Source: Acanthosepion lycidas (lineage: Eukaryota; Mollusca; Cephalopoda; Sepiida; Sepiidae). From it: a stretch of DNA of 64,000 bases. This document shows positions 10,370 through 20,749 of the stretch, one piece after another (positions within the stretch are counted from its first letter, which is position 1; each line of letters begins with the position of its first letter). The DNA lies in contig OZ010581.1 in the NCBI GenBank assembly GCA_963932145.1, positions 89,136,555-89,200,554 on the forward strand, in the 5' to 3' direction. The notes under the pieces were generated by a model. It saw nothing but the letters and a program-made list of their open reading frames with translations, had not been told where the DNA came from and did not search any database. Both the position numbers and the translations under genes were made by a program.

Positions 10370-10570
10370 TTTCCATTTAGAAAGGTCTCAATTTTTTTTG
10401 CCATGGATTCAACGATGTTCTGGATCTCTTTCAAAATTTGTGTCATGCTGTTATCATGACAACACACAGTTCTAGATAATTTTTCGCCTGCACGTCCAGA
10501 ATTCGAATACTTCTTTTTACCATATCCTAACTGTTTTATGGGATTGAGATCAAGACCCCTTTAATGATGT
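10370..10570 (-). pseudogene. Possible Tc1-type transposase C-terminal scrap
   Basis: On the minus strand the sequence reads GLDLNPIKQLGYGKKKYSNS, which resembles the SPDLNPIENLW motif around the third acidic residue of Tc1 transposases. It is followed by ILKEIQNIVESMAKKIETFL, comparable to the usual LVxSMxxRxxAVI tail. Only these two landmarks support the call. There is no DDE core, terminal repeat or intact frame, so it could be coincidental. Confidence 0.35.
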
Positions 10571-11130
10571 TAAGATCGAATTTTATGGTTTTGCCCAGGC
10601 AGTGACTCATATCCTTTACTGCATGTCCTACATATAGGGGTTGTATTTGCATCAACAGTAGCTCATGCTAGTTGTCCTGAAACACGTTAATCATCAACGG
10701 GGTGAATAGTTCTTTAGGCTACTGTCAGCCTCCCCAAGACTAAGTAAGATCTTATAATACTGAGAAGTGCCTTTGCTTGTGTTTATAGTAAAGACATGAC
10801 ACAGTGTCAAACCCATACTCTGATTATCAAAATCGTTAATGTGAAAAGAGCATGTCTACATCATCGTCTGCTAGCAACTATTAAATGTTACATAAAAGTA
10901 TTCCTTCTGTTAGCTGAATGCATTAACGATTGTTAAGAACTTAAAAACTCAGTGAGCTGTGATACCACAAGGAAGTCTGCCCATACTTTGACAGTGTTTT
11001 AAGCCAACAGAAAGCCTAGATACGTTCGTGACCACAACTCCTGGTTGGATAACTAGTTTAGTCGTCGATAATCAGGCCAGGGAGCGGTAGTACTAGGTTC
11101 CATTATGGTAGCACTTGTTGAATGACCTGG

Positions 11131-11131
<1 letters not shown>
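10571..11131. other. No gene seen
   Basis: Unique AT-rich sequence without recognised features. Confidence 0.45.

Positions 11132-11177
<46 letters not shown>
11132..11177. repeat. (TA)n microsatellite at a PLE 5' break
   Basis: About 22 TA units, directly joined to the PLE coding remnant that starts at 11178. Confidence 0.97.
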
Positions 11178-11180
<3 letters not shown>

Positions 11181-11330
11181 CAATATTTCCACCTAGATAA
11201 ACAGGATTTAAAAACCCATGCCAAATTCACTATAACTGAGAGAATAGAAAAGTCCAGAGCAGATAACATTAGAAAGATTTTAGAGTGCCATGAAAATAAG
11301 TGGATACAACTTTTAAAACGCACTATCTAG
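11178..11330 (+). pseudogene. Penelope-like element C-terminal fragment
   Basis: The frame leaving the (TA)n tract reads FHLDKQDLKTHAKFTITERI, then EKSRADNIRKILECHENKWI and QLLKRTI, ending at 11330. THAKFTI.E.I followed by IL..RE..WI..L corresponds to the segment after the GIY-YIG nuclease core in PLE proteins of a different subgroup from the copies at 6.0 and 53.5 kb. Only about 50 codons remain. The sequence after the stop (to about 12240) is probably its 3' terminal region and holds a hammerhead-like core at 12163. The upstream end coincides with the (TA)n tract, so the copy is 5'-truncated and inactive. Confidence 0.6.
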
Positions 11331-11533
11331 CTGGGCGTAACTATAAATTTAACAATATAGACAGTATTAATATAAACCCTACAAATCAAAACCTACGAAC
11401 ATTTCTCACCCACACATGACAGACATGCTTAGGGAGGTGTTGGGGCCTCACACTTATACACATGTCCACAGGAATATACACATTTACACACATCATACTC
11501 ACTCACACCCTAATGAACCAAATGATAACACTG

Positions 11534-11731
11534 TTATAGTGGAACACACCTATTCTGTAGTTAATAGACTCTCCCACCTATAATAAGTAGGAGTAGTAGC
11601 AGTCGCTGAGTCGGCTCAGTGAGTTGGTCAGTCAGTCGCTGTCGGACAACCGTTAGTCGGATATTAAAGTATCAGCCACCACAACTAGATTACTGCGTCA
11701 TTACCTATTATATCAAGTTCCTAACTTTTTG
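11534..11731 (+). repeat. Possible solo LTR-like fragment
   Basis: A block that starts TGTTATAGTGGAACACACC, contains an ATTAAA signal near 11664 and ends near CCTAAC looks like a short LTR. The ~30 bp after it include TACGCCGAACC, faintly like a primer-binding site. No gag-pol sequence or second LTR lies nearby, so this rests on composition only. Confidence 0.25.
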
Positions 11732-11869
11732 TACGCCGAACCTATTTTAGGACCGACTTAGTACAAATACAAGCCTCCACTGTGAAACCACTACATAGCA
11801 AACACACACCCATAGTAATATACACGCTTGCACACATCATACTCACTCACTTCCTAAGAACAAAATAAC

Positions 11870-11907
11870 ACACACGCAGACACACGCACACACACACACA
11901 CACACTT
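11870..11907. repeat. (AC)n microsatellite
   Basis: An AC run with two CACG interruptions. Confidence 0.93.
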
Positions 11908-12162
11908 AACAGAGGCACATCTCCTTTCCAGGAACCAATATAACTGTCAAACTGACCAAGGGAATTCAGAGCAGCATGAATCCATCCAGCTCTTATCTCA
12001 AATGACAACTTAAAAAGAGACTGTTTGACCAACAGAAAGATCGACCAAAATTCATGTTAAGAAAATTAAAAAAACAAATGAAAACTACAGACAAAAGTTC
12101 ATTTTCTCCATCAAGACATTCATTTCTGTAGTGCACTGCTACCAGCAAACAGAAAATGTATT

Positions 12163-12205
12163 TTTCTCCTGATGATGGCCATTTCAGCCGAAACTAGTCG
12201 AGGAA
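12163..12205 (+). ncRNA. Hammerhead-like motif in a PLE 3' region
   Basis: CTGATGA at 12169-12175 and GAAA at 12190-12193 are separated by TGGCC...CAGCC, giving a GGC/GCC stem II after one extra T. Stem III would be the palindrome ACTAGT, and the cleavage C lies at 12199. Stem I pairs TTTCTC (12163-12168) with GAGGAA (12200-12205), including one G-U. The extra T next to the conserved core breaks the standard G10.1-C11.1 geometry, so it may be a degenerate or inactive relative. Confidence 0.5.
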
Positions 12206-12303
12206 TCTAAATGAAATAATAATAAAAACGAAGGAATAATAATATACAACCCAGTGTGTCTGAAGATTACAATTTTTTAATTTTTTAAATATTTTTTATT
12301 GTT

Positions 12304-12304
<1 letters not shown>

Positions 12305-12371
<67 letters not shown>
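12305..12371. repeat. (TA)n microsatellite
   Basis: About 33 TA units ending where the Tc1/mariner-like terminus CACTGCGTGCCAAG begins. Confidence 0.97.
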
Positions 12372-12373
<2 letters not shown>

Positions 12374-13092
12374 TGCGTGCCAAGTTATTAACGAGGTAAC
12401 TTTTTCTAATATTTCAAAAACCGTCCAATCAATTCACACAAAATTTTTACACAATGTTGGCAACACTGACCTGCGCAATCACTTATTATCGTACTGATCT
12501 GCGCAATGTAAACAAACTGGCGCCATATTTTTTATCAGCACGGTGATTTGAACGTGCCAAATTATTAGAAAAGTGTAAGACATTTAGACATCTTGACACC
12601 ATTTGTCGTAAGAATCCCTGAAACAATCTTTGAGTTATTCAGCTAAAAAGAGATCAAGTTAAAATTGTTTTGTGTCAGACCCACTATCTTCTCAACTGAG
12701 CAATGGTAAAAGGAAATAGATATTGCAGATGTTCAGTAATTGTACCATCTCCAAATTACATAAAAAAAAAACAGTGAACAAGTTCAAAAAAAGGGAAAAG
12801 TATAGACGCAAACTGGGTCAGGAGGTCACAATAGGAAGAGTGGGGTCATCATTTCAATTTAGAGCTAAAGAGATAAATTAGAAAAAAGGTTCAACTCAAT
12901 TCATAAGTCATTTGGCAAGTGAGAGAGGAGTTTCAGGTATGACAGGCCAAAGAGCAGTGAAAAAAAAAGACTTGAAAATGAAATCGTACGTGAAACCTTT
13001 AAGGCACATTGTTACACCAGGTCAGAAAGTTAGAAGGTTAGAGAAGGCGAAGATCATGTTGAATAAGTTGGAAAATGATGCTGGACTAATAT
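12371..13092 (+). pseudogene. Tc1/mariner-type transposon, 5' part with decayed transposase
   Basis: The element appears to start at CACTGCGTGCCAAGTTATTA right after (TA)n, a plausible terminal sequence at a TA target. Scattered helix-turn-helix traces occur at about 12690-12910 in several frames (CTGAGCAATGG opens a SQLSNG-like stretch). The clearest part is 12912-13092: SGMTGQRAVKKKDLKMKSYV followed by KPLRHIVTPGQKVRRLEKAK and IMLNKLENDAGLI. This is the segment just before the first acidic residue in this transposase group (MKS...RRHLLT...R...K.LLN.LK). The catalytic DDE region and the 3' terminal repeat are missing. It is truncated and inactive; the exact subfamily is not determined. Confidence 0.6.
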
Positions 13093-13139
13093 ATATTAGC
13101 AGACAGGCAGGCAGCTTGTTATATAAAAATACAGTCAAA

Positions 13140-14300
13140 TAGATATACAGACAGGTATAGACAGAAACAAAAGAGTGATAGACAGATAGATAGATCGACT
13201 GATAGACCGGATGTGTATACCTTGGAGTTGTACACATTCAAAGCAAAAGAAGCTTTTACGAGTGAGTATATATTTTTTCAGTCGCGTGAAAAACTGATAG
13301 AGTCTTAGAAAATAATTTGTAGGTGATAAGAGTCCTTTGAACGCATTGGCACCGAGATATGTTAAGAGAAATGGCTGAAGATTATGAAAATTCAATAAGA
13401 ACGCACAACGATATGATGGATCATTTATATTATGAAGAGGAAAAGACAGTAATAACAATAAATGTTTAAAGAAATAACTGCGAGTAGGAAATAAAAGGAA
13501 GAGATGAGTAAACAATCTAAAGAAGAAAGAACGTGATACAAGGATAGGCGACATGATGCAATAATAATCAATAAAATTAAGAAAAGTAAATAAATGGAAA
13601 AATAGGTGAAAAAATAATTAAAACAGTTAAAATTGGCAAAAATAGAATTTAGGATGAGAAATGAACAAAAATCAAATCGACGATGAAATAAATGCAAGAA
13701 ATAAATGAAGGAAGAATAAAGATAAATTAACATTGTATTGGACGAAGAAGAATATAAATGTATCTAAAGGAGAGAAAAAATTACAAATGTCAAGACATTA
13801 GTTAATACTAGTATAAATTAAGGTTATGACTCTAGACACAAATAACAAAACAGAACGAATGCAGAATGAGTGACTGACGAGAATATATTTTTTTATCAAA
13901 AATATTATAAAAAATGTAAATTGAAAAGGACAATGAATGATTGAAATGTCTAAAGGGAGTGAAAGTATCTTTTGCAGACAAAAGAAAATGAAACAGTACA
14001 CAGTAAATACATAATAAAGAATGTTAAATTTAGAAGAAAAAACATTGAAAAAAGTAAGAAAAACAAACAGAAGAAATTTATGAAAACTGACGAGGAATAA
14101 ATAGTATGATTCTTGTCTTATCTTGAGATGGATAGCAATTATAAATAGACGAACAGAAATGAGAAAAAAGGATAAAAAAGAAAGTAGACTGAAGAAAGAA
14201 ACAAAACGAAACGAAACGATATGATTATGTAATGAAAAAAATGATGACTGAAAAGTTTAAATTTAGGACACATATCGAAAGAAAAATGATAGAATAATAA
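13140..14300. other. Purine-rich plus strand, no gene seen
   Basis: A/G-rich DNA with many GAAA, AAGA and GATA words. Minus-strand open frames of 67-139 codons are hydrophobic strings from the complementary T/C-rich strand, with no domain. The composition mirrors 160-1340 in the opposite strand sense. Confidence 0.55.
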
Positions 14301-14363
14301 CTTTCCATCTCTTTTAGCCTTACTAGTTGCACTCTGATGATGAACTCAGAAAGAGATGGAAAG
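14301..14363. repeat. Perfect 14-bp inverted repeat (hairpin)
   Basis: CTTTCCATCTCTTT at 14301-14314 is exactly complementary to AAAGAGATGGAAAG at 14350-14363, with a 35-nt spacer that includes CTGATGATGAA. It could be a transcript hairpin or a short element remnant. Confidence 0.8.
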
Positions 14364-14539
14364 TACTTGGGAAATAAAAGTGATTTTCACTGCTACAGTG
14401 TATTTCTTGAATGCTTTGATTATAATACACGGAAAAATATTCGTGAATATGAAATGATTACGCTAAAAATAAGCAAACATAATATTTCTAATTTATTTAT
14501 TCAGACATGCTTACAAGAGAATTTGCTGTCTAAATGCAC

Positions 14540-14541
<2 letters not shown>

Positions 14542-14589
<48 letters not shown>
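14542..14589. repeat. (TA)n microsatellite
   Basis: About 24 TA units directly abutting the left inverted repeat at 14590. Confidence 0.97.
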
Positions 14590-14592
<3 letters not shown>

Positions 14593-14770
14593 GAAAAATA
14601 TACGGAAAAAACAAACAAAAATCCTTATATGCAATTATGCTGTTTTAATGTTAATATAATGTCAACGTCGGACGTTTCGGTCTAATAAACCATCTTCAGG
14701 ACATATTCATAAAATATAATTAACATTATCAATTCAACATGACAAAGCCGATAGACATAAGAACAAGACT
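14590..14770 (-). repeat. Left inverted repeat arm
   Basis: 181 bp starting GAAGAAAAATATACGGAAAA and ending GAACAAGACT. Its reverse complement matches 18021-18203 with only scattered substitutions and small gaps (over 90% by eye). Confidence 0.9.
14661..14706 (-). ncRNA. Hammerhead-like core, left arm
   Basis: On the minus strand: stem I ATGTC/GACGT-GAC region, core CTGAAGA (fits CUGANGA), GG...CC stem II with an extra T, GAAA, then ACGT-CCG-ACGT as a perfect 4-bp stem III. Stem I (ATGTC upstream with GACAT downstream, slightly beyond the listed end) is 5 bp. The extra T and weak stem II make activity doubtful. Confidence 0.45.
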
Positions 14771-15029
14771 TATCCCAACAGATCACTGAAAGTTTTATAT
14801 GATCAGCGGACCGTTTAAACATGGTCACGTCGTCGTCACGTGGGCGACGCTGTGAAAACGTATTCCTAAAATTTGAGTATTTTGAATGAAAAATGAAAAG
14901 AATTCTATTTGATTCCGTGAAGATTTTAAAATATTTTCATAATAAAAATCTCAGGAGGATTTATGAAGCAGACATAATATCCATCTCATGCACGGTGAAT
15001 ATTAGATCCGGCTTCTTTAGTATTTCCCC

Positions 15030-17333
15030 TTTTCTAGCGAGATCAATGGATCGGAGGGGCGTACACTTCGGGCCACTGACATGTGCGGAGCGTTTCGGCG
15101 CCATTTCGAGAACCGGTTTACCAAGGAGCCTGGTCTCCGTGAGGAGGAGTTTCGTAGCTATTTGGCTGACTTTCCTCAGCTTTCGCCGACTGAAGCGGCT
15201 AGCTGCGAGGGAGAGATTACGGAGGGCGATGTCTACGTGGTTTTGAAGAAGGTCGGCAGAGGCAAGTCCCCCGGTTTGGATGGTTTGCGCTATGAATTAT
15301 ACTTGAGGCTGTCGCACATCTTTGTTCCAATTTTGACTGCAGTGTTCAACAACTGGTTTCGGTCGGGGTCCATCCCCAACCGGATCACCAGGGGTGTGAT
15401 CACTCTGTTGAAATAGGGCAAAGGTGGTGGGGGGAACCTAGATGATTACAGGCCCATAACGCTGCTAAACACAGAGTTAAAGATTATGGCCAAGATCCTG
15501 CAGGAGCGTTTGCAGTCAGTTGCCGAGTCTCTGTTGGGACCTGAGCAGACTTGTTCTGTGAGGGGCCGAACAATTCAGAACAACCTGCATCTGATCCGCA
15601 CGATCATAGAGGGTCTAAAAGACGACGAAGAAGCCGCGCTGATCAATTTGGACCATTCCAAGGCATTTGATAGGGTCGACCATCGCTACCTTGCAGCTGT
15701 CCTGCAGGCCGCTGGATTCGCACCCAACTTCTGCCGCTGGATGAGCCTCCTGTATCGCTCCCCCAGTGCGGTGGTACAGGTGAACGGAAGGCTGTCGAAC
15801 GCGTTCTTGCTGTCTAGGTCGGTTCGTCAGGGTTGTCCCCTGTCACCTCTCCTTTATGCTTTGGCGTTGGAGCCTCTACTTCGCCGGCTGAAGGACGAGA
15901 CCGGCAGTCCGGCCCTACGTGGAATTGCCGTTCCTGGAGGGTCTCGAGCCAGGGTTTCCGCGTACGCCGATGACGTATCTGCTTTCGTGTCGTCCCGCAA
16001 CGACATTGAGGTGGTACAGAAGGCGCTTGATCGGTACGAGAAGGTGACAGGGACCAAAATAAACCGCGACAAGTCGTCCGGCTTGCGGTTAGGTGCCTGG
16101 AAGGGGGTTGCTCTTCCGGGCCACTTCGGTTGGACAGACGGTCCTGTCCGCATTCTTGGCGTGTGGTTCGGGCCTGACCTCCAGCTGGAGAAGAATTGGT
16201 CTGAAGTACGAGCAAAGGTCGATTCCGCCGGTCAGACTTGGAATCGACGGAGGTTGTCCGTGAAGGGTAGGGCGGAGGTGTGTGCTACATACATTTTCCC
16301 CCGATTCTTTATCGATTGTCCGTACTTCCTCTCTGTAAGACTCACAAGAAGGCGCTCGAGCAATCGCTATCCTCCATTTTATGGAGGGGACGCGGGAATC
16401 GGGTCGACAGACGAGTCTGCACTAAACGTCCGTGTCATGTGTGGCTGGGAATGCCGCACCAGCCGAGTCACATCCGTGCCTCTAGGCTGGCTTTCTTACG
16501 CCGGGCATTGACTGGAAGAGATCCCATTCTGGAGGGGATTGTTAGGAACGCGTTCCTTGGCCTTACCATCAGTCCCCCCCATCTCGCGGGTTGAGCGCGG
16601 TCGTAAACCCCGGGATCAATCGGTTTTCCTTCGCGAGTGTCGGTCGGCCTTGAGGGCCGTTCCCCGGTCCAGTGACCTTTCTCGGCCTAGGAAGGTCTTC
16701 TATCGTGAATTAGTGGAGAGGCCCGCGAAGGATCTCCTACAAGATACGCTCGGCTTGTCGGAGGAGGAGTATCGCTCCTACTGGTCTTGGGCGCCAGCGG
16801 CCGATTACCTCAGTAACCCTGAGTTTTCGCTTAGCTGGCGATTGGCTCGAAATCGGCTGCCTCTCAACGACAAGGCTTTCATATGGGGCTTGGCGGATTT
16901 GCCAGACTGTGAACGGTGTGGCCTTGGCTTAGAAGAAACGGCTGCGCACGCCTTCTACCATTGCCCCCAGGTCCGCCCCTTATGGGACCATGTCGGAGAG
17001 CTGACGGCTCGTCTCGCTCCCGAACAGCTTGTGTCCATTGATCGCGCATACGCATGTGACAATGTGTCGCCCCCGTATTCCGGGATGAAACGGATGGTGT
17101 TTCTGACGCTGATGGCCACGGCTCGAATGGTGATTTGGACGACGCGAAAGGAGGAAGTCTTGCGAGGCAATCGTCTTTCTCATTCGGATCTAATTCGATT
17201 CTTTGAGCATCAGCTCAAGATGAAGATTAGATCGGATAGAAAACGATTGCATTCGACAGTCTTTAGCGAAAGGTGGGTAAAAGAAGCGAGCTTGCTTCGT
17301 GTGAACGGGGCTAGCCTTGATTTTTTCTTCTAG
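15030..17333 (+). pseudogene. Tx1/L1-type LINE ORF2, 5'-truncated, RT and zinc knuckle
   Basis: This is the reverse transcriptase half of a non-LTR retrotransposon. Visible RT landmarks: GKSPGLDG (15261-15284), DDYRPITLLN (about 15444-15473), LDHSKAFDRVDH (motif A), VRQGCPLSPLLYALALEPLL (motif B), YADD (15963-15974, motif C) and LGVWFG (motif E). A C-terminal zf-RVT zinc knuckle CERCGLGLEETAAHAFYHC lies at 16908-16964, and the ORF ends at 17333. The N-terminal endonuclease is missing. Damage is light: one in-frame TAG at 15414-15416, a frameshift near 16305, and a compensating one near the C run at 16573-16580. YADDV and the C-terminal layout fit the Tx1 group of the L1 clade. GC content is far above the surroundings. 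It is inactive as it stands but looks young. Confidence 0.88.
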
Positions 17334-17773
17334 GTCAACCTTTTGCACATCGGGGTGGCTTCCTGTGGAACCCTCCCCTTGGTTAGGTTAGACAATCTTC
17401 AGTGTACCTAGTTAATGTGAGTAAGTGTTGTTCCCGGCCTGCATCCCGGCCGTTCTTTGGTTATGATCCAAGTCGAGATTCCCATCCTCCCCAGTTTGTT
17501 TTGACCCCCCACCTTTTCATCTCGACTGGGTCAGTTTTATATTTTCCCATTCCAGCCTAATATTTTATACTTTTTCCCACTCCCTTAGCGAGAGTTGCCC
17601 CTTGATTTTGTCCCCTGGGCAGAATACAGCGGCCTCTCTGTTTTATGGGTTGGACGGTCCCTACTAACATCAATTATGTTTAGTTTGTATTTGTGTTTAT
17701 TTTAAGTTTATTATTGGGTTCATTTCCCTCCCCTCTCATTTTATCATTATTAGAATTGTATATATATATATAT
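17334..17773 (+). other. Probable LINE 3' UTR ending in (TA)n
   Basis: Sequence after the ORF2 stop remains GC-richer and C/T-rich until about 17745, then passes into AT-rich sequence and a short (TA)n at 17757-17773. I read it as the LINE 3' untranslated region. No poly(A) tail is evident; the (TA)n may be the tail or the target. Confidence 0.5.
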
Positions 17774-18020
17774 CATCATTAGAATTTTTATGGTATGGGG
17801 TGCGATTTTGGTAGGTCTCCCTTGAGAGCACGTGGTATTATGGTGGTTGAAGGATTGTTTGGTGATGGACGAGTTCTTTTGGTGAATGGGTAAAATGTAA
17901 TGTACGAATGGGTCGCGAATCTGATTAGCTAGGTATAAGATAGTTAGTGTTGACCAGCCTCTACCGCTCCCCTTTATTGGCCTCGTGCCACAATTTGTAC
18001 TTTTTTTACGAATAAATACC

Positions 18021-18203
18021 AGTCTTGTTCTTATGTCCATCGTCTTTGTCATGTTGAATTGATAATGTTAATTATATTTTATGAATATGTCCTGAAGATG
18101 GTGTATTAGACCGAAACGTTCGACATTGACATTATATTAACATTAAAACAGCATAATTACATATAAGGATTTTTGTTTGTTTTTTTCCGTATATTTTTCT
18201 TCA
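18021..18203 (+). repeat. Right inverted repeat arm
   Basis: 183 bp from AGTCTTGTTCTTATGTCCAT to TTTTTCTTC, the inverse of 14590-14770. It differs from the left arm at a few sites, including one inside stem III of the hammerhead-like core. Confidence 0.9.
18085..18130 (+). ncRNA. Hammerhead-like core, right arm
   Basis: Plus-strand counterpart of the left-arm motif: CTGAAGA, GG...CC, GAAA, then ACGT-TCG-ACAT. The substitution leaves a C-A mismatch in stem III, so this copy is more degraded than the left. Confidence 0.4.
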
Positions 18204-18235
18204 TACTGTCGGATCTATATCCATATGTTTGCTTT

Positions 18236-18249
18236 TATATATATATATT

Positions 18250-18288
<39 letters not shown>

Positions 18289-18312
18289 GTGTGCGTGTGT
18301 ATGCTTGTGTGT
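18236..18312. repeat. (TA)n then (GT)n microsatellite
   Basis: TA-rich run (18236-18270) followed by a GT-rich run with TATG and GCGT interruptions. Confidence 0.92.
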
Positions 18313-18319
18313 GTTATTA

Positions 18320-20749
18320 CTTTAAACGCAGATTTAGCAGATACATGTATTCAAGTATATATCCTGTTTTTAAACAATGCATAATTATGGGTATCATTCT
18401 CTGCATTCGAGAGTCTTAGGTCAAATGTGCTTTCCGACAGGGTACGAATCTGTGTCAGATTCTAGGGGAAAGCACAGTATAATCCGAATTTTCTTTAGAC
18501 CATTCAGACAGTGAATACTTTCAAAGTTCAATATCTATCTATTCATATATGTATACATAATTGATTGTATATTTGTAAATAAATTACATTTTATATTTCG
18601 GAGTAATTTATATAAATAAATTCCACTGGAAAACTCATCAGTCTGATTCTTCCGATTAAAACAATAACGATGTTCAAATAATTCCCTGATAATCATATCT
18701 TCAAATAATGGAAATAAATGTTTGTTCTCTTTATTCTTTCATTTCTGTTTCTCATTGAACTCCACGTTTTTATCTGATAAAATCACAAGAGAAATAATAG
18801 GCAAATTTGCCAAAAAATGATATTATTAAAGCACATTTTAAAAAAAAGGGATAATGAACATTCCCCGTTTCGATCAAAAAATGGTATCGATCTGTGAAAC
18901 ATTCAATTTTTAGTATTCTTCCGGCAAGTCAAAACACCCAGCATATATACACTCTGCTAAGCTTTCTCATCTTTGATCACTGAAATATTGTTTGTGGAAA
19001 GTGGGTCAGGTCAAGAATAGGACTATTTCATTCAAAACAGATCATTACAGTTAACCATATGCCAAATTTCGTATAACTGTCAGGTTTTTCTTTTTCAAAA
19101 ACTTTTCTATGGCACAAGTAAAAGACTAATAAATCTGCACGTTTATTAACCACGAAATAACAACTGTCATATTCCCACCGAATTTCAACGGACGGTGAAT
19201 TCTCCGCAGGGTACAGGTCGATGTACAGAGTAATTAAGAAACAGATCTTTTTTTAATACAGAGAAAGTATTTTTTTTAATGGAGAAGATTTGTTTGTGCC
19301 TCTGATTACGTTACTTGGAATAAGTCATAACCGATGTAAGACTGAAAATTTGTCTTCTCTCCAACTTAGTAACCTCAGAACCGAATATATCATTGCTCGT
19401 TTCACAGGGTAAGCAATCAAATACCATTGTTAAGGAGGAAAATATATTTATCTATTCAATGTGTTCTAATGAAGACAGCTTATGGCCGATAGCAATAAGA
19501 GAAAAATTACATTAATTCTCAAACAACTAAATTAATATTTATTAGATTTATTGTTATTTAAATACTTGCAATATTATTAGTAATAATACTAGTGTTAATA
19601 TTAGTAGCAGAAGTAGTATAATTGTCGTTGCTTTTGTTATTTACTCGTGTTTCTACCCGAGTAGTGACTTAGTAATTTCACTGGAATTCACGTGGCACAT
19701 AGTTTCTGTCGCACTTTTCATTTCTATTCTAGTCGATTAAATCAGTGTTGACGTTTGAAAGGACACACATATTAACAGATATAGTGTCATTCTTCGATTC
19801 TTTGGGACCGATCACTGAACTCTGAAACGTTTAAAGCGACTATCAGCTTCAATATTCAATAATCTCTTCAGCTATCTATCAAAGTTGGAAAATTTATGCA
19901 GTTTAATCTTTTTACCTGAACAGGTAGAAGAACCATCTAAAACAAACTTTTCTAGTTTGCTATAGCAATATCTCTCTTCTGACCGGGATAAGTTAAACTG
20001 TTTGAATCTCAAAGATCCAAAGGATTTAATTCATTCGAATCTCTACATATAGCATTGGTCCATATGATAAATAGCAATGGGAAATTTAGTCATTTTCGTA
20101 CAGAACCATTCGGCATTCATTGACTGAACAGTTAGCCTTAATGGCGGTTGATATTTCAAAACCCTAGTTTTCAAGGAAATAGATTTCTCAAGTACAGTTA
20201 TCGCTTTTTCTAGTATTGACTGCAACTTCCTTTTTAATAATTTATTCAAAGAAATGTGGAAAATAAACTTCTTGATTATATAATTATTTAACCTCCTAGT
20301 TACATTTGCTTTCCATTTTAGTTGTTACTGCCATTGGATGTCTTCAAGTGATGAGGATTTGATTAGAGCTTGCATACAACTCGATTAGTACATATATAAT
20401 ACTCAATTTGTGCGGAAAAATATTCTTCGGTTTAACCATAGTAATTGAAAATTGTTTTTTTATGGTTCTCGATTAATTAAAATTTTCTGAAATAAAAAAA
20501 AATGGAAAATGGTAACTATTTTGTTTGTCAAGTATTATATTATCTAATTTATTAGAGTAGTGTAAAAAATGTACGGTTATAAATTGATAAATTTTATAAT
20601 ATAAGCCGATAATAAAATACATGTTTGAATATTTGCCTGTATTAAAATTTTTTGAATATTTTGATTTTTTATGTTTATTTTGAAGGTCTTAAAATAAAAT
20701 ATCTGATTTCTTGTTTAAAAATGGATGATTTAATTAAATAAAGAAATTT
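18320..20749. other. AT-rich unique DNA, no gene seen
   Basis: 2.4 kb without a recognised coding domain, RNA or repeat. Open frames are short and lack motifs. It could be intron or intergenic DNA. Confidence 0.5.

Larger units (their letters stand above)
14590..18203. mobile_element. Composite element: LINE between ~180-bp inverted repeats
   Basis: Two inverted repeats (14590-14770 and 18021-18203) enclose about 3.25 kb that contains a GC-rich Tx1/L1-type LINE (about 15030-17756). Each arm has a hammerhead-like core in the orientation that points inward from the left arm's complement. LINEs do not normally have terminal inverted repeats, so either the LINE inserted between two inverted pLTR-like repeats, or a PLE-type repeat pair captured it. 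Sequence at 14771-15030 and about 17775-18020 would then be host-element flank. Target-site duplications were not resolved because the left side is (TA)n. Confidence 0.6.

Noticed and set aside
13135..14001. Hydrophobic minus-strand frames of 67-139 codons
   Set aside because: Same composition effect from purine-rich plus-strand DNA.
15814..16215. Minus-strand frames of 99-133 codons in the LINE
   Set aside because: They lie antisense to well-supported RT motifs and reflect the GC-rich codon pattern of ORF2.
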